Shown: one piece after another, positions 5,236 through 5,474 of the stretch | Layout of the letters: the number at the start of each line of letters is the position of its first letter | Position numbering within the stretch: the first letter of the stretch is position 1 | NCBI GenBank assembly: GCA_016931365.1 | Contig: JAFGEY010000354.1 | Coordinates: forward strand, 1-5,474 | Direction of reading: 5' to 3' | DNA from: Anaerolineae bacterium | Lineage (GTDB): Bacteria > Chloroflexota > Anaerolineae > JAFGEY01 | DNA: 5,474 bases | Position numbers and translations under genes: made by a program | The notes under the pieces: generated by a model | What the model saw: only the letters and a program-made list of their open reading frames with translations | Databases searched by the model: none | What the model was told of the DNA's origin: nothing

Positions 5236-5474
5236 ATGACAACACCGGATTCAACCACTCCCCTGCCCGGCCCCAAGAGCCAGGCCTGGATCGAACGCGA
5301 TCAGCACAACCTATCCCCTTCGTACACCCGCTCCTACGGCTTTGTGATGGAGCGCGGCCGCGGCGTCGAAGCGTGGGATGTCGACGGCAACCGCTTTCTC
5401 GACTTTTGCGCGGGCATCGCCGTGTGCGCCAGCGGGCACAGCCACCCGCAGGTGGTCAAGGCGATCCAGGATCA
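5236..5474 (+). CDS. Class III aminotransferase, GABA/acetylornithine type, 5' part only
   Basis: The frame opens at ATG 5236, 24 bases after rocD stops, with AAAGGA (5223-5228) 7 bases upstream, and runs off the window after 79 codons. The visible residues match the N-terminus of 4-aminobutyrate aminotransferase-like PLP enzymes: PGPKSQAWIERDQ (11-23), SPSYTRSY (27-34), then WDVDGNRFLDFCAGIAV (46-62) and GHSHPQVVKAI (66-76). The PGPK and SPSYTRSY blocks are typical of the gabT-like group in archaea and Chloroflexota-like bacteria rather than of ArgD. The PLP lysine and aspartate lie outside the window, so substrate cannot be fixed. Together with rocD it would give a two-step set for omega-amino acids (ornithine, and GABA or a relative). 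Confidence 0.85.
   Translation, partial: MTTPDSTTPLPGPKSQAWIERDQHNLSPSYTRSYGFVMERGRGVEAWDVDGNRFLDFCAGIAVCASGHSHPQVVKAIQD

Overview
The window looks like part of a chromosome from an uncultured or environmental bacterium. The style of the core genes would fit Chloroflexota (Anaerolineae-like), but this is inferred from general resemblance and no marker here proves it. Two compositions meet in the window. Positions 1 to about 2110 are AT-richer (25 G/C in the 60 bases at 421-480). Everything to the right is GC-rich (42 G/C in the 60 bases at 4861-4920). The left part is a type I restriction-modification locus and the right part is housekeeping and amino-acid metabolism, so the left part was probably acquired.

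Left (1-2110): on the minus strand, an apparently intact HsdM N6-adenine methyltransferase gene is followed, with an ATGA overlap, by the first ~104 codons of an HsdS specificity subunit that stops at 72. No HsdR is visible. A strong sigma70-type promoter (TTGTCA-17-TAAAAT) sits directly in front of hsdM. It places the likely start at a TTG at 1858, not at the upstream ATG at 1915.

Middle (2061-3255): a second, very good promoter (TTGAAA-17-TATAAT) points the other way and drives a MntA-like minimal nucleotidyltransferase (antitoxin). This overlaps by ATGA the beginning of a HEPN (HepT-like) toxin that stops after 54 codons. About 80 bases beyond lies a 152-bp non-coding insertion with 18-bp perfect terminal inverted repeats and a 10-bp target-site duplication, carrying inverted arrays of a 9-base ACAGGAT unit. 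Then comes a stretch that reads like the decayed C-terminus of a transposase, and a GC-rich hairpin. The middle is therefore a graveyard of defence and mobile DNA between the restriction locus and the core genes.

Right (3256-5474): translation elongation factor P (efp), with its own extended -10 promoter and a good ribosome binding site, carries arginine at the loop position that is lysine in E. coli and Bacillus. A nested hairpin separates it from an ornithine aminotransferase gene (rocD). After 24 bases follows a second class III aminotransferase gene (GABA/acetylornithine type) that runs off the window. The two aminotransferases probably form an operon that moves amino groups from ornithine and another omega-amino compound onto 2-oxo acids.
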